Under the pieces are notes generated by a model. The model worked only from the letters and a program-made list of their open reading frames with translations, did not search any database and was not told the origin of the DNA. The position numbers and the translations under genes were made by a program. From NCBI GenBank assembly GCA_037200985.1, contig JBBCGJ010000001.1, forward strand, positions 3,138,756 through 3,202,755: a stretch of DNA of 64,000 nt, read 5' to 3'. Below, piece by piece: positions 35,027 through 44,021 of this stretch (its first letter is position 1; every line of letters starts with the position of its first letter). Origin of the DNA: Rhizomicrobium sp. GTDB lineage: Bacteria > Pseudomonadota > Alphaproteobacteria > Micropepsales > Micropepsaceae.

Positions 35027-36588
35027 GCGACGGCCGGCCCGTCGTCGAGGTGCGGGACCTCGGCGTCATCCATGACGGCGCCGTGGCGCTGGAAAAGCTG
35101 TCCTTCAAGCTCGACGGCGGCGAGACGCTGGTGCTGCTCGGCGATGCGGCGAGCGGCAAGGACGCGCTGCTGCGGGTGCTCGGCGGCTATGGCGGGCGCG
35201 GCGACGAATGTTCCGGAACGATCGCGTTCGGCGACGGAATGCCGGTGCCGGCGGGCAAGCGCGGCAAGCCCAATCCGCGGATCGTTTATCTGGCGGCCGC
35301 CGCCGACGCGCCGCTCAATCCGCATGCCAGCGTGGCGTCGCAGCTTTCGCGCGTGATCGCGCGCCGGCATGGCGGCCCCCGCGCCAGCGCCCGCGAGGAG
35401 CTGCGCATCGCGTTGGAGCGCTTTCCCGCGGGACCGCCCTTCGCGGACTTGAAGAAGCGGCCGGGCGAACTGGACGCGATGGCGCTGTCCTGGGCGCTGC
35501 TCGCCGCCGCCATGGCGCAAGCGCCGCAGCTTCTGATCGCCGATCACGCCTTCGGCGACCTGACGCCGCGCTCCATCCGCGCCATCGTCGCCGCGCTCAT
35601 GGCCGAGCAGAAGCGGCTCGGCTTCGCGCTGCTCTACGCCGCGCGCGGCCTGAAGGCGGCGTCGCAATTGCAAAGCCGCGTGATCGTGCTGCGCCAGGGC
35701 AAGGTGATCGAGGAAGGCGCCTTCGCCAAGCTCGCGAGCGGGCAGAGCCACGCCTACACCCGCACCCTGTTCAAGGCGTTGCCCAGGCCCCTGGGCCTGC
35801 CGCCGGGGCGCAACGCGACGCGCGGCGAGCCGCTGCTGCAGGTGCAGGGGCTCGATCTCGCGGGGACCAAGGGCAAGACGGGGCGCGGGCGCGACGGCAT
35901 CACCTTCGAGCTGCGCCGCGGCGCCGCCCTGGCGCTGATCGGCGAGGAAGGCTCGGGGCGGCGCGCGCTGGTGCGGGCGCTGCTCGGGCTCGATCACGTC
36001 GCGAGCGGCCGCGTGGTGCTCGACCAGGTCGACATGAGCATCCTGTCGGCGCCCATGACCTCGCGCCTGCGCCGGCGCATCGCCTTCATCACCGGCGCCG
36101 ACGACGCGCTCGATCCGCGCATGACGCTGTGGGACACGGTGGACGAGCCCTTGCGCGCCCATCTGCGCCTGTCGCGCGAGATGGTGGCGGGGCACCGCGA
36201 AACCGCGCTGAAGCGCGTCGGGCTCGCGAGCTATGACGGGCGGCGGTCCGTCGCCACGCTGTCGCCCTTCGACAAAAGGCGCCTGCAAGTCGCCCGCGCC
36301 ATCGTGAGCGCCCCCTTCCTGGCGGTGATCGACGAGCCCTTGCGCGGCCTCGACGCCTTCGCGCAGTCGATCCTGACCGAGCTCCTGGAGGATTTCCGCC
36401 GCCAGGAGGGGCCGGCCTTCCTGGTGATCACCGCCGATGTCGGCGTCGCCCAGGCGCTGGCCGAGGACGCCATGTTCTTCAAGGACCGCAAGATCGTCGA
36501 GCGCGGGCCGCTCAGGGACATCCTGAAAAACCCGAAGGACGAGGAAACCCGCCTTCTGATCGAGGCCGCGATCCCGCCAAGCCTGTGA
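35023..36588 (+). CDS. Fused double ABC ATPase with degenerate nucleotide-binding motifs
   Basis: The 521-aa protein carries two ABC ATPase domains in tandem, a DppD-DppF-like fusion. Both are strongly degenerate. Domain 1 Walker A is GDAASGKD (residues 40-47, Asp for Ser/Thr) and its Walker B LLIADHAFGD lacks the catalytic Glu. Domain 2 has GEEGSGRR (residues 307-314), with Arg replacing the P-loop Lys. It keeps Walker B LAVIDEPLRGLD. Neither has a proper LSGGQ: GELDA in domain 1 and LSPFDKRRL in domain 2. ATP hydrolysis may be lost or limited to one site. It is the last gene of the operon. Confidence 0.78.
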   Translation: MSDGRPVVEVRDLGVIHDGAVALEKLSFKLDGGETLVLLGDAASGKDALLRVLGGYGGRGDECSGTIAFGDGMPVPAGKRGKPNPRIVYLAAAADAPLNPHASVASQLSRVIARRHGGPRASAREELRIALERFPAGPPFADLKKRPGELDAMALSWALLAAAMAQAPQLLIADHAFGDLTPRSIRAIVAALMAEQKRLGFALLYAARGLKAASQLQSRVIVLRQGKVIEEGAFAKLASGQSHAYTRTLFKALPRPLGLPPGRNATRGEPLLQVQGLDLAGTKGKTGRGRDGITFELRRGAALALIGEEGSGRRALVRALLGLDHVASGRVVLDQVDMSILSAPMTSRLRRRIAFITGADDALDPRMTLWDTVDEPLRAHLRLSREMVAGHRETALKRVGLASYDGRRSVATLSPFDKRRLQVARAIVSAPFLAVIDEPLRGLDAFAQSILTELLEDFRRQEGPAFLVITADVGVAQALAEDAMFFKDRKIVERGPLRDILKNPKDEETRLLIEAAIPPSL

Positions 36589-36659
36589 CAGATTTGGCGC
36601 CGGCGTGGATTTGACGGCGGGTTGGACCTATAAGGCCCCGTAACGAACCGGTTCCTTCG

Positions 36660-37967
36660 ATGATTCCCCGCTACGCGCGCGCCGAGATGGTTTCGCTCTG
36701 GTCGGACGAAACCAAATACCGCATCCATTTCGAGATCGAGGCTTACGCCGCCGAGGCGATGGCGGAGCTCGGCGTCATCCCGAAAGAAGCCGCCGCCACG
36801 ATCCGGGAGAAGGGCCGCGACGCGAAAATCGACGTCGCGCGAATCGAGGAGATCGAGAAGGAGACGCGGCACGAGACCATCGCCTTCACCACCCATCTGG
36901 CGGAGCTGATCGGCCCCGCGGCGCGCTTCGTGCACCAGGGCATGACCTCGTCCGACGTGCTGGACACCACGCTGTCCGTGCAGCTCGCGCGCGCCACCGA
37001 CATCCTGGTCGCCGATGTCGATCTGCTGCTGGCGGCGCTCAAGAAACGCGCCTTCGAGCACAAATACACCGTCACCATCGGCCGCAGCCACGGCATCCAT
37101 GGCGAGCCGACCACATTCGGCCTGAAGCTCGCGGGTTTCTATGCCGAGTTCGTGCGCGCCAAGGCGCGGCTGATCGCGGCGAAGGCGGAGATCGCGACCT
37201 GCGCCATCTCTGGCGCGATGGGGACCTTCGCCAATGTCGATCCGCGCGTGGAAGAGCACGTCGCGAAGATGCTCGGCCTGACGGTCGAACCGGTATCGAC
37301 CCAGGTGATCCCGCGCGACCGGCACGCGGCCTATTTCGCGGCGCTGGGCGTGGTGGCGAGCTCGATCGAGCGGCTGGCGACGGAGATCCGCCATCTGCAG
37401 CGCACCGAGGTGCTGGAGGCGCAGGAATTCTTCGCCGAGGGGCAGAAGGGCTCCTCCGCCATGCCGCACAAGAGAAATCCCGTGCTGAGCGAGAACCTGA
37501 CAGGCCTGGCGCGCATGGTGCGGGCCTATGTCATGCCGGCGATGGAGAACGTCGCCCTGTGGCACGAGCGGGACATCTCGCATTCCTCGGTCGAGCGTTT
37601 CATCGGGCCGGACGCGACCATCACGCTGGACTTCGCGCTGGCGCGCGCCGCGGGCGTGGTCGACAAGCTCCTGGTGCGCGCCGACCGGATGAAGAAGAAC
37701 CTGGAGTCGACGCAAGGCATCATCCATTCGCAGCGCGCCCTGCTGGCGCTGACCCAGGCGGGGATCGAGCGCGAGGCGGCCTACAAACTGGTGCAGAAGA
37801 ACGCGATGCGCGCCTGGGCCGGCGAGGGCACGCTGCTGGACTTGCTGAAGGCCGATCCGGAGGTCTCCAAATCGGTGCCGGCCAAAGCGCTCGAGGCGAT
37901 GTTCGACGTCGAGTACCACACCAAGGAAGTCGACACGATCTTCAAGCGGGTGTTCGGAGAAAAATAA
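36660..37967 (+). CDS. purB: Adenylosuccinate lyase
   Basis: The enzyme acts twice in purine synthesis, splitting SAICAR and adenylosuccinate. The 435-aa protein starts MIPRYARAEMVSLWSDETKYRI and contains HQGMTSSDVLDTTLSVQLARA, the GRSHGIHGEPTTFGLK catalytic loop with His, and the fumarase/ASL signature GSSAMPHKRNPV. Length and motifs are typical. The stop at 37965-37967 is immediately followed by the GTG of the zinc-ribbon ORF. Confidence 0.96.
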   Translation: MIPRYARAEMVSLWSDETKYRIHFEIEAYAAEAMAELGVIPKEAAATIREKGRDAKIDVARIEEIEKETRHETIAFTTHLAELIGPAARFVHQGMTSSDVLDTTLSVQLARATDILVADVDLLLAALKKRAFEHKYTVTIGRSHGIHGEPTTFGLKLAGFYAEFVRAKARLIAAKAEIATCAISGAMGTFANVDPRVEEHVAKMLGLTVEPVSTQVIPRDRHAAYFAALGVVASSIERLATEIRHLQRTEVLEAQEFFAEGQKGSSAMPHKRNPVLSENLTGLARMVRAYVMPAMENVALWHERDISHSSVERFIGPDATITLDFALARAAGVVDKLLVRADRMKKNLESTQGIIHSQRALLALTQAGIEREAAYKLVQKNAMRAWAGEGTLLDLLKADPEVSKSVPAKALEAMFDVEYHTKEVDTIFKRVFGEK

Positions 37968-38288
37968 GTGGGACATCCACGCCATCGGCCGGAATGTCGC
38001 TCGACTCTTTTCAAGTCGAAATGTCCCGATTGTTCCGCGACGATTTGGCAATTTAGGTGCACGTGTCACAGTGCAGCGATGCTGAATCTCAACGTTCCAC
38101 CATGGGACAGGCACGACTGCTGGGGACTTCTAGTAGCTGGGTATCGCGATGAGACATACTCAGGCTCTCGGCTTATCAGCGCTACAGAGAAACGTCTCCG
38201 GCGCGCAAAAAAAGAAGCCATTCAAAAAAAACTTGGTCCCTTCGCCCAAATGCGCCGAATCAAGTCGACGAAGGGAAAGAGGCGATGA
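37968..38288 (+). CDS. Small zinc-ribbon-like hypothetical protein, 106 aa
   Basis: The ORF starts at GTG 37968, directly after the purB stop, and encodes a basic Cys-rich protein. The pattern is CPDC, then CTCH ten residues after it, then PPWDRHDC. Similar CPxC...CxC...PPWPxHxC modules occur in many uncharacterised bacterial proteins and probably bind zinc. The C-terminus is Lys/Arg-rich. The DNA is AT-richer than purB and the next gene, suggesting recent acquisition. Its stop overlaps the next ATG (ATGA at 38285-38288), implying coupled translation. The start is uncertain. Confidence 0.6.
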   Translation: MGHPRHRPECRSTLFKSKCPDCSATIWQFRCTCHSAAMLNLNVPPWDRHDCWGLLVAGYRDETYSGSRLISATEKRLRRAKKEAIQKKLGPFAQMRRIKSTKGKRR

Positions 38289-39010
38289 TCTCCGCCAAAC
38301 TCGCCTATCGCATCAGCCTGGGCGGCGCAGCCGTCATCCTGCTGCTCGTGCTCGCCGGCCTGTTCCAGCCGGCGCCGGCCGCCTGCGGCGGTCTGGCGGC
38401 GAACTATCCGGCGGTCATCGCGGAAGAACTGGCGCGCAGCGTCGCCGACCTGCAGGCGATCTTCGGCGCCGCGCCCAGCGCCTGCCGCACCGCGCTGGCG
38501 GCGAAACTGAACCTCGTCACCCTGATCGACAGCCTGGTCTTCATTCCGGCCTATGGCGCCTTCCTGCTGTTCTTCTTCCTCGCGATGGTGCCGCGCGACG
38601 AGCATGCGGCGTTCCTCGGCTTCGTGCTGTCGGCGGTCGCGGCGGTCGCGGACTATCTGGAGAATGTCTGCCTGTTCCAGGTCACGGCGGCGCCGGACAC
38701 CCTCACCTCCTGGCTCGTCGTGCTGCCCTGGGCGACGGGGGTGAAGTGGACCGGGCTGGGGCTCGCCGCGGCGGTCGCCGGCACGATCCTGATCAAATCG
38801 GGGCGGGTGAACTATCCGGCGGCGGCGGCCTGCGGACTGGCCTTGCTCGGCACCGCGATCGGCATCGCCAATCCGCACCTGTTCGGGCCCTATATCTCGA
38901 ATGCGGTGACGCTGTCCTGGATCGTGTTCCTGATCGTCGATATCCGCGGCGCGTTCTTCGCCGACGCCTCAGCCATGCCGCAGCTTGAAGTAGAGGATGG
39001 TGCCGGTTAG
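38285..39010 (+). CDS. Membrane protein of unknown function, about 6 helices
   Basis: The 241-aa protein has an N-terminal helix (LGGAAVILLLVLAGLFQPA), a periplasmic loop with two Cys (PAACGG and SACRTAL), and further helices. Visible ones are IPAYGAFLLFFFLAMV, GFVLSAVAAVADYLENV, WTGLGLAAAVAGTILI, AACGLALLGTAIGIA and AVTLSWIVFLIVDIRGA. I do not recognise a characterised family. Translation is coupled to the zinc-ribbon gene by ATGA. Its last 42 bases overlap the end of the convergent SemiSWEET gene. Confidence 0.7.
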   Translation: MISAKLAYRISLGGAAVILLLVLAGLFQPAPAACGGLAANYPAVIAEELARSVADLQAIFGAAPSACRTALAAKLNLVTLIDSLVFIPAYGAFLLFFFLAMVPRDEHAAFLGFVLSAVAAVADYLENVCLFQVTAAPDTLTSWLVVLPWATGVKWTGLGLAAAVAGTILIKSGRVNYPAAAACGLALLGTAIGIANPHLFGPYISNAVTLSWIVFLIVDIRGAFFADASAMPQLEVEDGAG

Positions 39011-39217
39011 CACGACGGTCGTGCCGTTGGCGGCGATCAGCGGCGCATCGCCGATGAAGAGGCCGTAGACCAGCCACAGCGCCACGCCCGTCGTCATCAC
39101 CAGGAACATCGGCAGCGACAGGTCGCCGGTCGAGCGCGTGCGCCAGGTGTGGATGACCTGCGGCAGATAGGCGATGGTCGTGCAGAAGGCGGCCGCGAGG
39201 CCGATCAGTGTGATCAT
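38969..39217 (-). CDS. SemiSWEET-type sugar transporter
   Basis: SemiSWEETs are three-helix proteins that dimerise to form a sugar channel. The 82-aa protein has the PQ-loop signature TIAYLPQVIHTWRTRSTGDLSLPMF. Two more helices follow (LVMTTGVALWLVYGLFIGDAPL and IAANGTTVVLTGTILYFK). Its ATG overlaps the P450 stop by four bases, so it is coupled to P450 expression. Length is typical. The sugar or other substrate is unknown. Confidence 0.9.
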   Translation of the reverse strand: MITLIGLAAAFCTTIAYLPQVIHTWRTRSTGDLSLPMFLVMTTGVALWLVYGLFIGDAPLIAANGTTVVLTGTILYFKLRHG

Positions 39218-40482
39218 TCCGCCCGGAGCTTGTAGCGCACCGGCAATGTTTTCAAGCCGCTCACGAAGGTCGCCTGCACGCGCTTGGATTCGCCGGTCAT
39301 CTCGATCGATTCGAGACGGCCGAGCAGCTCCTTGAAAAAGGCGCGGATCTCCATCTTGGCGAGATGCTGGCCGAGGCACAGATGCGCGCCATAGCCGAAG
39401 GCGACATGGCGGTTGTTCTCGCGGTCGACGCGGAAGTCGAAGGCGTCGGGCCACACCTCCTCGTCGCGGTTGGCGGAGATGTAGAGAAGCTGCACCGCCT
39501 CCCCGGTCCGGATCGTCTTGCCGCGCAGGACGTAGTCGTCGCCGACATTGGTGCGCATGAAATGCTGCACCGGCGTCGACCAGCGGATCATCTCGTCCAC
39601 CGCGGTGCCGAGAAGCTCGGGATTGGCCTGAAGCTTCTTCAATTGGTCTGGATGCTCGATCAGCGCGCGCAGGCCGCCGGCGATGGACGAGCTGGTCGTG
39701 TCATGGCCCGCCGTCGCCACGATGACGTAATACGACCCGGTCTCGATCGGCCCGAGCGGCGCGCCGTTCACCTTGCCGTTGGCGATGACGGAGGCCAGAT
39801 CCTCGCCCGGATGGGCCCGGCGTTCCTCCGTCATCTTGTTGAAGTACATGAAGAAGTCGGCGATGACATTGGTGTTCGGATCGCGGTCCTTGCGCTGCAT
39901 GTCGGGATCGCCGCCGCCGAACAATTCCTGCGTCAGCTTCAGCATCAGGGGCTCGTCGCTCTCCGGCACGCCCAGGATCGACATGATGACATGCAGCGGA
40001 TAGTAGACCGCGATGTCCTTGGCGAAGTCGCATTCCGGCCCCAGCTCCATCATGCGGTCGACATAGCGCTTGGCGAGTTCGTGCGTGCGCGCCTCGAGAT
40101 TCTTGCGCAAATTCGGCGGCATGAACCAGGATTGCGCCAGCCCGCGATAGGCGCGGTGGTCGGCGCCGTCCATGTCGATCAGGGTGCGGAAAGGCGAGAC
40201 CCGGCCGGTCTTCGGATCGGGCCCGCCCCACATCGCCGCCATGTCGTGCTCGGCCTGTTTGCTGGCAAGCACCGAGCGCGGCTCGTTGTGGAACTGGTCG
40301 TTCAGCTTCTCGATCTCGAGAATGTCGGCGTGCTTGGTGAGCGCCCAGAACGGCCGAAAGCCGTCCGGCTCGGTCCAGTGCACCGGATCGTTCCTGCGCA
40401 GATCGGCCAGCAGCGCATGGATCTTCTTGTCGTCGCCGAAGACGACGTTGGAGACGAGATCGTTGTCGAGAGCGGTCGCCAT
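39214..40482 (-). CDS. Cytochrome P450
   Basis: The 422-aa P450 has the I-helix motif AGHDTTSSS, the ExxR of the K helix (EMIRW), and the heme ligand loop FGYGAHLCLGQHLA with the proximal Cys. The N-terminus lacks a membrane anchor, as in soluble bacterial P450s. Close relatives act on terpenoid or steroid-like substrates, but the substrate cannot be told from sequence. The ATG 40480-40482 is preferred because GAAGG lies eight bases upstream; a GTG 15 bases earlier also fits. No ferredoxin gene is adjacent. SemiSWEET follows with an ATGA overlap. Confidence 0.93.
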   Translation of the reverse strand: MATALDNDLVSNVVFGDDKKIHALLADLRRNDPVHWTEPDGFRPFWALTKHADILEIEKLNDQFHNEPRSVLASKQAEHDMAAMWGGPDPKTGRVSPFRTLIDMDGADHRAYRGLAQSWFMPPNLRKNLEARTHELAKRYVDRMMELGPECDFAKDIAVYYPLHVIMSILGVPESDEPLMLKLTQELFGGGDPDMQRKDRDPNTNVIADFFMYFNKMTEERRAHPGEDLASVIANGKVNGAPLGPIETGSYYVIVATAGHDTTSSSIAGGLRALIEHPDQLKKLQANPELLGTAVDEMIRWSTPVQHFMRTNVGDDYVLRGKTIRTGEAVQLLYISANRDEEVWPDAFDFRVDRENNRHVAFGYGAHLCLGQHLAKMEIRAFFKELLGRLESIEMTGESKRVQATFVSGLKTLPVRYKLRAE

Positions 40483-40557
40483 CGGAGAGGCCTTCACGAA
40501 AAGGAGCGCGACTAACTGCGCCGATTTCCGCGAGGGAAGTCAATTCCGTCCGCATGT

Positions 40558-40585
40558 GTCACGGCCCGCAGTCGCGGGCCATGAC
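40558..40585. repeat. Short palindromic repeat between P450 and PQQ dehydrogenase
   Basis: A 28-bp near-palindrome, GTCACGGCCCGC followed by its complement arm GCGGGCCATGAC. It resembles one arm of the 128-bp element at 45057-45184 and could also end transcription of the upstream PQQ gene. Confidence 0.6.
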
Positions 40586-40597
40586 AAATGCGGCAAG

Positions 40598-42514
40598 TCA
40601 ATTCGGCAGCGCAAAGGCCAATACCTGATCGCCGCGCTTGGTGTTGAGCTTCGAATGGCCGCCCGCCGCGATCACGACATATTGGCGGCCCTTCCAGATA
40701 TAGGTCATCGGCGTCGCCTGGCCGCCGGCCGGCAGGCGGCCGCGCCACAGTTCCGCGCCGTTCTTCGCGTCGAAGGCGCGCAGGTAATTGTCCATCGCGG
40801 CGCCGATGAAGACCAGACCTCCTGCGGTCACCATGGGCCCGCCGAGATTGGGCGTGCCGGTCTTTCCCAGCAGATATTCGCTGAACGGCGCCATGTCCTC
40901 CGTCGTGCCGAGCGGCACCGACCAGAGGATGCGGCCGCTGTGCATGTCGATCGCGTGAAGCTGGCCCCAGGGCGGCGGGTTGCACGGCATGCCGATGGGC
41001 GACAGCAGCGTCTCGCGCATCATGCCGAAGGGCGCGCCGTCATTGGGCGAGACCTCCTTGTCGAAGAAGCGCTCGCGGACCTCCTGGAACTGCTTCTGCC
41101 GGATCAGCGTCACCAGATGCATCGCGCTCGACGTGTTGACATAGACGATGTCGTGCGCCGCATCGAAGGCGAGGCCGCCCCAATTCGTGCCGCCGCCGGT
41201 GAAGGGATAGAGGATCGTGCCCTGCGTCGAGGGCGGCGTGTAAAGCCCGTCATGGCGCGCGGTGGCGATCTTGTCGCGGCACGCGCCGCGATCCCAGAAG
41301 GTCAGGCCGAAGGCATCGTCCGGCGCGATTCGGCTGGGCGCCAGCGGCGCGGGCGCGATCGGGAAAGGCTGCGTCGGCGACAGGTGCTCTCCCGGCACGC
41401 CGCCTTGCGGCACGGCGCGCTCCACGACCGGAATGACGGCTAGGCCGGTGTCGCGGTTCACGGTGAACAGCAATCCCTGCTTGGTCGGCTGCAGCACGGC
41501 GGCGACCGTCTTTCCGTTGTAGGTAACGGTGCCGAGCGTCGGCTGGGCGGGGATGTCGTAGTCCCACACGTCGTGATGCGTGGTCTGGAACGACCAGGCG
41601 ACGCTGCCGTCCGCGACATGCAGCGCGACGATGGAGTTCGCATACTTGCCCGCGCCCACGCGCAGCCCGCCGAAGAAGTCGGGGCTGGCGCTCGACACCG
41701 GCAGGATGACGAGGCCGCGTGCCTCGTCGACGCTCATCGGCGCCCAGACATTCGCCGACCCGGCGCGGAAGGGCGGCGCCTGATCGGCGAGCGGATCGAA
41801 GCTCCATTTGAGCGCGCCGGTGACGGCGTCGAAGGCATGCACCGTGCCGCGCAATTCGTCGACCTTCTGATTGTCGTCGATCGCCGAGCCGACGATGACC
41901 AGGCCGTGACTCACCACCGGCGCCGAGGTCGTGTGGATGCGGCCGAAGCGCCTGGTCCTGCCTTCGCGCTGCTCGCCGGGCGGGATCACGACGGTTCCCC
42001 CGCCGCCGAAGCCGGCACAGGGCCTGCCGCTGGCCGCGTCCAGCGCGATCAGGCGGCGGTCGGCGGTGTTGAGGTAGATGCGCGCAGCGCAGGCGCCGCC
42101 CGGCGCGCCCAGATGGCTCGCATAGGCGACGCCCCGGCAGATGTAGTCGTTGGGATAGCGGATGTCGTCGTTCAGATGGGGGTCGAAGCGCCAGAGCTCC
42201 TTGCCCGTGCCGGGGTCGAGGGCGCTGACCTCGTTGAAGGGCGAGCAGACATAGAGCCGGCCGTCGGCCAGGATCGGCGTGTTCTCGAACGAGGCCCGCT
42301 TCATCGCGCCGGCACGGCGCACCATATCGCCGGTCGAATAGCGCCAGGCGACCGACAGGGTCGCGACATTGGCCGGCGTGATCTGGCGCGCCGCCGAATA
42401 GCGCTGGCCGCCCGGATCGCCGCCATAGGCCGGCCAGCCAGGCTCGCCGCCCCGGGCCAGGCCGGGCAGAACGGCCAAGGCCGCGACCGCCGCACCGATG
42501 AGGACACTGCGCAT
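40598..42514 (-). CDS. PQQ-dependent dehydrogenase, exported beta-propeller
   Basis: The 638-aa protein has a signal peptide (MRSVLIGAAVAALAVLPGLARG) and then the eight-bladed PQQ propeller of the membrane-glucose-dehydrogenase/quinoprotein group. Visible blades include WPAYGGDPGGQRYS, ENTPILADGRLYVCSPFNEVSALDPGTGKELWRFDPH, TTHHDVWDYDIPAQPTL and NLGGPMVTAGGLVFIGAAMDNYLRAFDAKNGAELW. There is no N-terminal five-helix domain as in Gcd. It oxidises an alcohol or aldose in the periplasm; the substrate is unknown. PQQ synthesis genes are not in the window. Confidence 0.88.
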   Translation of the reverse strand: MRSVLIGAAVAALAVLPGLARGGEPGWPAYGGDPGGQRYSAARQITPANVATLSVAWRYSTGDMVRRAGAMKRASFENTPILADGRLYVCSPFNEVSALDPGTGKELWRFDPHLNDDIRYPNDYICRGVAYASHLGAPGGACAARIYLNTADRRLIALDAASGRPCAGFGGGGTVVIPPGEQREGRTRRFGRIHTTSAPVVSHGLVIVGSAIDDNQKVDELRGTVHAFDAVTGALKWSFDPLADQAPPFRAGSANVWAPMSVDEARGLVILPVSSASPDFFGGLRVGAGKYANSIVALHVADGSVAWSFQTTHHDVWDYDIPAQPTLGTVTYNGKTVAAVLQPTKQGLLFTVNRDTGLAVIPVVERAVPQGGVPGEHLSPTQPFPIAPAPLAPSRIAPDDAFGLTFWDRGACRDKIATARHDGLYTPPSTQGTILYPFTGGGTNWGGLAFDAAHDIVYVNTSSAMHLVTLIRQKQFQEVRERFFDKEVSPNDGAPFGMMRETLLSPIGMPCNPPPWGQLHAIDMHSGRILWSVPLGTTEDMAPFSEYLLGKTGTPNLGGPMVTAGGLVFIGAAMDNYLRAFDAKNGAELWRGRLPAGGQATPMTYIWKGRQYVVIAAGGHSKLNTKRGDQVLAFALPN

Positions 42515-42661
42515 GTTCGGCTCTCCCCGTCCGACCGTCCGGCGCCCTATAGTGGCGCCATGTCAGGTCCCGATGTCCGTCAATCTGGTGCGCCGCTCCG
42601 CCCCGCGAAAGGGCTCGGGGGCGGGATGCGCCGGATCGGTGATATCTGGCAAGGGCTTGGG

Positions 42662-43474
42662 ATGAGCGGCGACAAATCCGGGACCGATGGCTGGCGGGCC
42701 TTCCTCTACGGCCTCGCCTTCACCGCGGCCGTGGTCGCCGCAGTCAACATCGTCAATGTCATCACCATCGGCCATGAGCAGCCGCGTTTCGGCCTGGCCG
42801 GACCCATCGTGTGGGAGGGATCGAGCTGGATCACCTTCAACCTGTTCGCGTGGATTGCTTGGCTGGCGCTGCGGCTGGTGCCGCTGGACAGCCGGCCGCG
42901 CTGGCGCGTGCCGCTGGTCCATGCCGCGGCGGCCGTGGCGTTCTCGTTCTGCCACGTCGCCGGCTTCGTGCTCTTGCGAGAGATCGCCTATGCGGCGATG
43001 GGCCGGCGCTACGAATTCGGGCCGTTCGGCCTGCACTTCACCTACGAACTCGGCAAGGACGTGTTCGGCTATGCGCTGGCGATCGCGAGCTTCGCGATCG
43101 CGCGGTTCATCGTGGACCATTCGGCGCCAAGCCCGGCGACCGGCAGCGACGCGGCCTATTCCATCCGCGACGGCGCGCGCATCCTGCGCGTTCCCATCGG
43201 CGATATCCTGGCGATCGGTTCGGCGGGGAACTATGTCGAGTTCGTGCTGCGCGACGGCCGCAAGCCCCTGATGCGCGCGGCGCTGGGCAGCCTCGAATCG
43301 GAGTTCGCGCCGCACGGCTTCGTGCGGGTGCACCGCTCCTGGCTGGTCAATCCGGCGCGCATGACGGCGCTGAGGCCCGAAGGCTCGGGCGACTACACGG
43401 TCGAACTGGGCGAACTCAGCGTGCCGCTGTCGCGGCGGTTCCCCGAAGCGCTCGCGCGCTTGCGCGCGGCTTAG
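42662..43474 (+). CDS. LytTR-family regulator with N-terminal membrane domain
   Basis: The 270-aa protein has four N-terminal membrane helices (GWRAFLYGLAFTAAVVAAVNIVNVITIG, ITFNLFAWIAWLALRLVP, VPLVHAAAAVAFSFCHVAGFVLL and GYALAIASFAIARFIV). A cytoplasmic LytTR DNA-binding domain follows, with IPIGDILAIGSAGNYVEFVLRDG-like text and FVRVHRSWLVNPARMTALRPEGSGDYTVEL. This is the membrane-LytTR architecture also used in self-regulating bacterial systems. ATG 42662 follows AAGGG and gives a compact N-terminus; starts at 42560 and 42626 are also in frame. It is divergent from the PQQ gene. Confidence 0.83.
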   Translation: MSGDKSGTDGWRAFLYGLAFTAAVVAAVNIVNVITIGHEQPRFGLAGPIVWEGSSWITFNLFAWIAWLALRLVPLDSRPRWRVPLVHAAAAVAFSFCHVAGFVLLREIAYAAMGRRYEFGPFGLHFTYELGKDVFGYALAIASFAIARFIVDHSAPSPATGSDAAYSIRDGARILRVPIGDILAIGSAGNYVEFVLRDGRKPLMRAALGSLESEFAPHGFVRVHRSWLVNPARMTALRPEGSGDYTVELGELSVPLSRRFPEALARLRAA

Positions 43475-43500
43475 TCATCCGAAGCCGCGCGCGGCATAGC

Positions 43501-43821
43501 TCAGGATTCCTTCAGGATCTGCTCGGCGGCGGCATCGAGCAGCTCGGCCATCTTGTGGCGGATGGTGTGTTCGGAGACTTTCGCGGCATCGAGATCGCCG
43601 CGCACCTTGCGGTAGACGTCTTCCTCGCCCGGCTCGTCGAAATCGGCGATCACGACCTCCTTGGCATAGGCCTCGGCGTCCGCGCCGGTCTTGCCGAGCT
43701 CGCCGGCCGCCCACAGGCCCAGCAGCTTGTTGCGGCGGGCGATGATCTTGAACTGCTTCTCGGCGTCATGGGCCCATTTGCCCTCAAAACCCTTGCGGCG
43801 ATCCTCGAACGATCCGCTCAT
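43501..43821 (-). CDS. F1-ATPase zeta inhibitor subunit (DUF1476)
   Basis: The zeta subunit inhibits ATP hydrolysis by the F1FO-ATPase in Alphaproteobacteria. The 106-aa protein starts SFEDRRKGFEGKWAHDAEKQFKIIARRNKLLGLWAA, the family signature including the inhibitory N-terminal helix. It ends with a four-helix core (EEDVYRKVRGDLDAAKVSEHTIRHKMAELLDAA). Length is typical. It sits alone upstream of the purine cluster on the opposite strand, as often seen near purC in related genomes. Confidence 0.93.
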   Translation of the reverse strand: MSGSFEDRRKGFEGKWAHDAEKQFKIIARRNKLLGLWAAGELGKTGADAEAYAKEVVIADFDEPGEEDVYRKVRGDLDAAKVSEHTIRHKMAELLDAAAEQILKES

Positions 43822-44021
43822 GTCTTAACCCCTTGAATTACATAGAATTACCAGGCGCGCGCCGGCGTCCCGCCCGCACTCTAGCGCAAGCTTGTGGACA
43901 GCGCAGAGATAGGGGCGTATGCGCGCTTTCGCAACGTTGCCGCAGCCGGACGCGGTGGGTATTTTGCCGCTCCGATGGGGGCAGCCCCCGTTTCGCGTCA
44001 TCGGCGGAATAAGGACACAAC

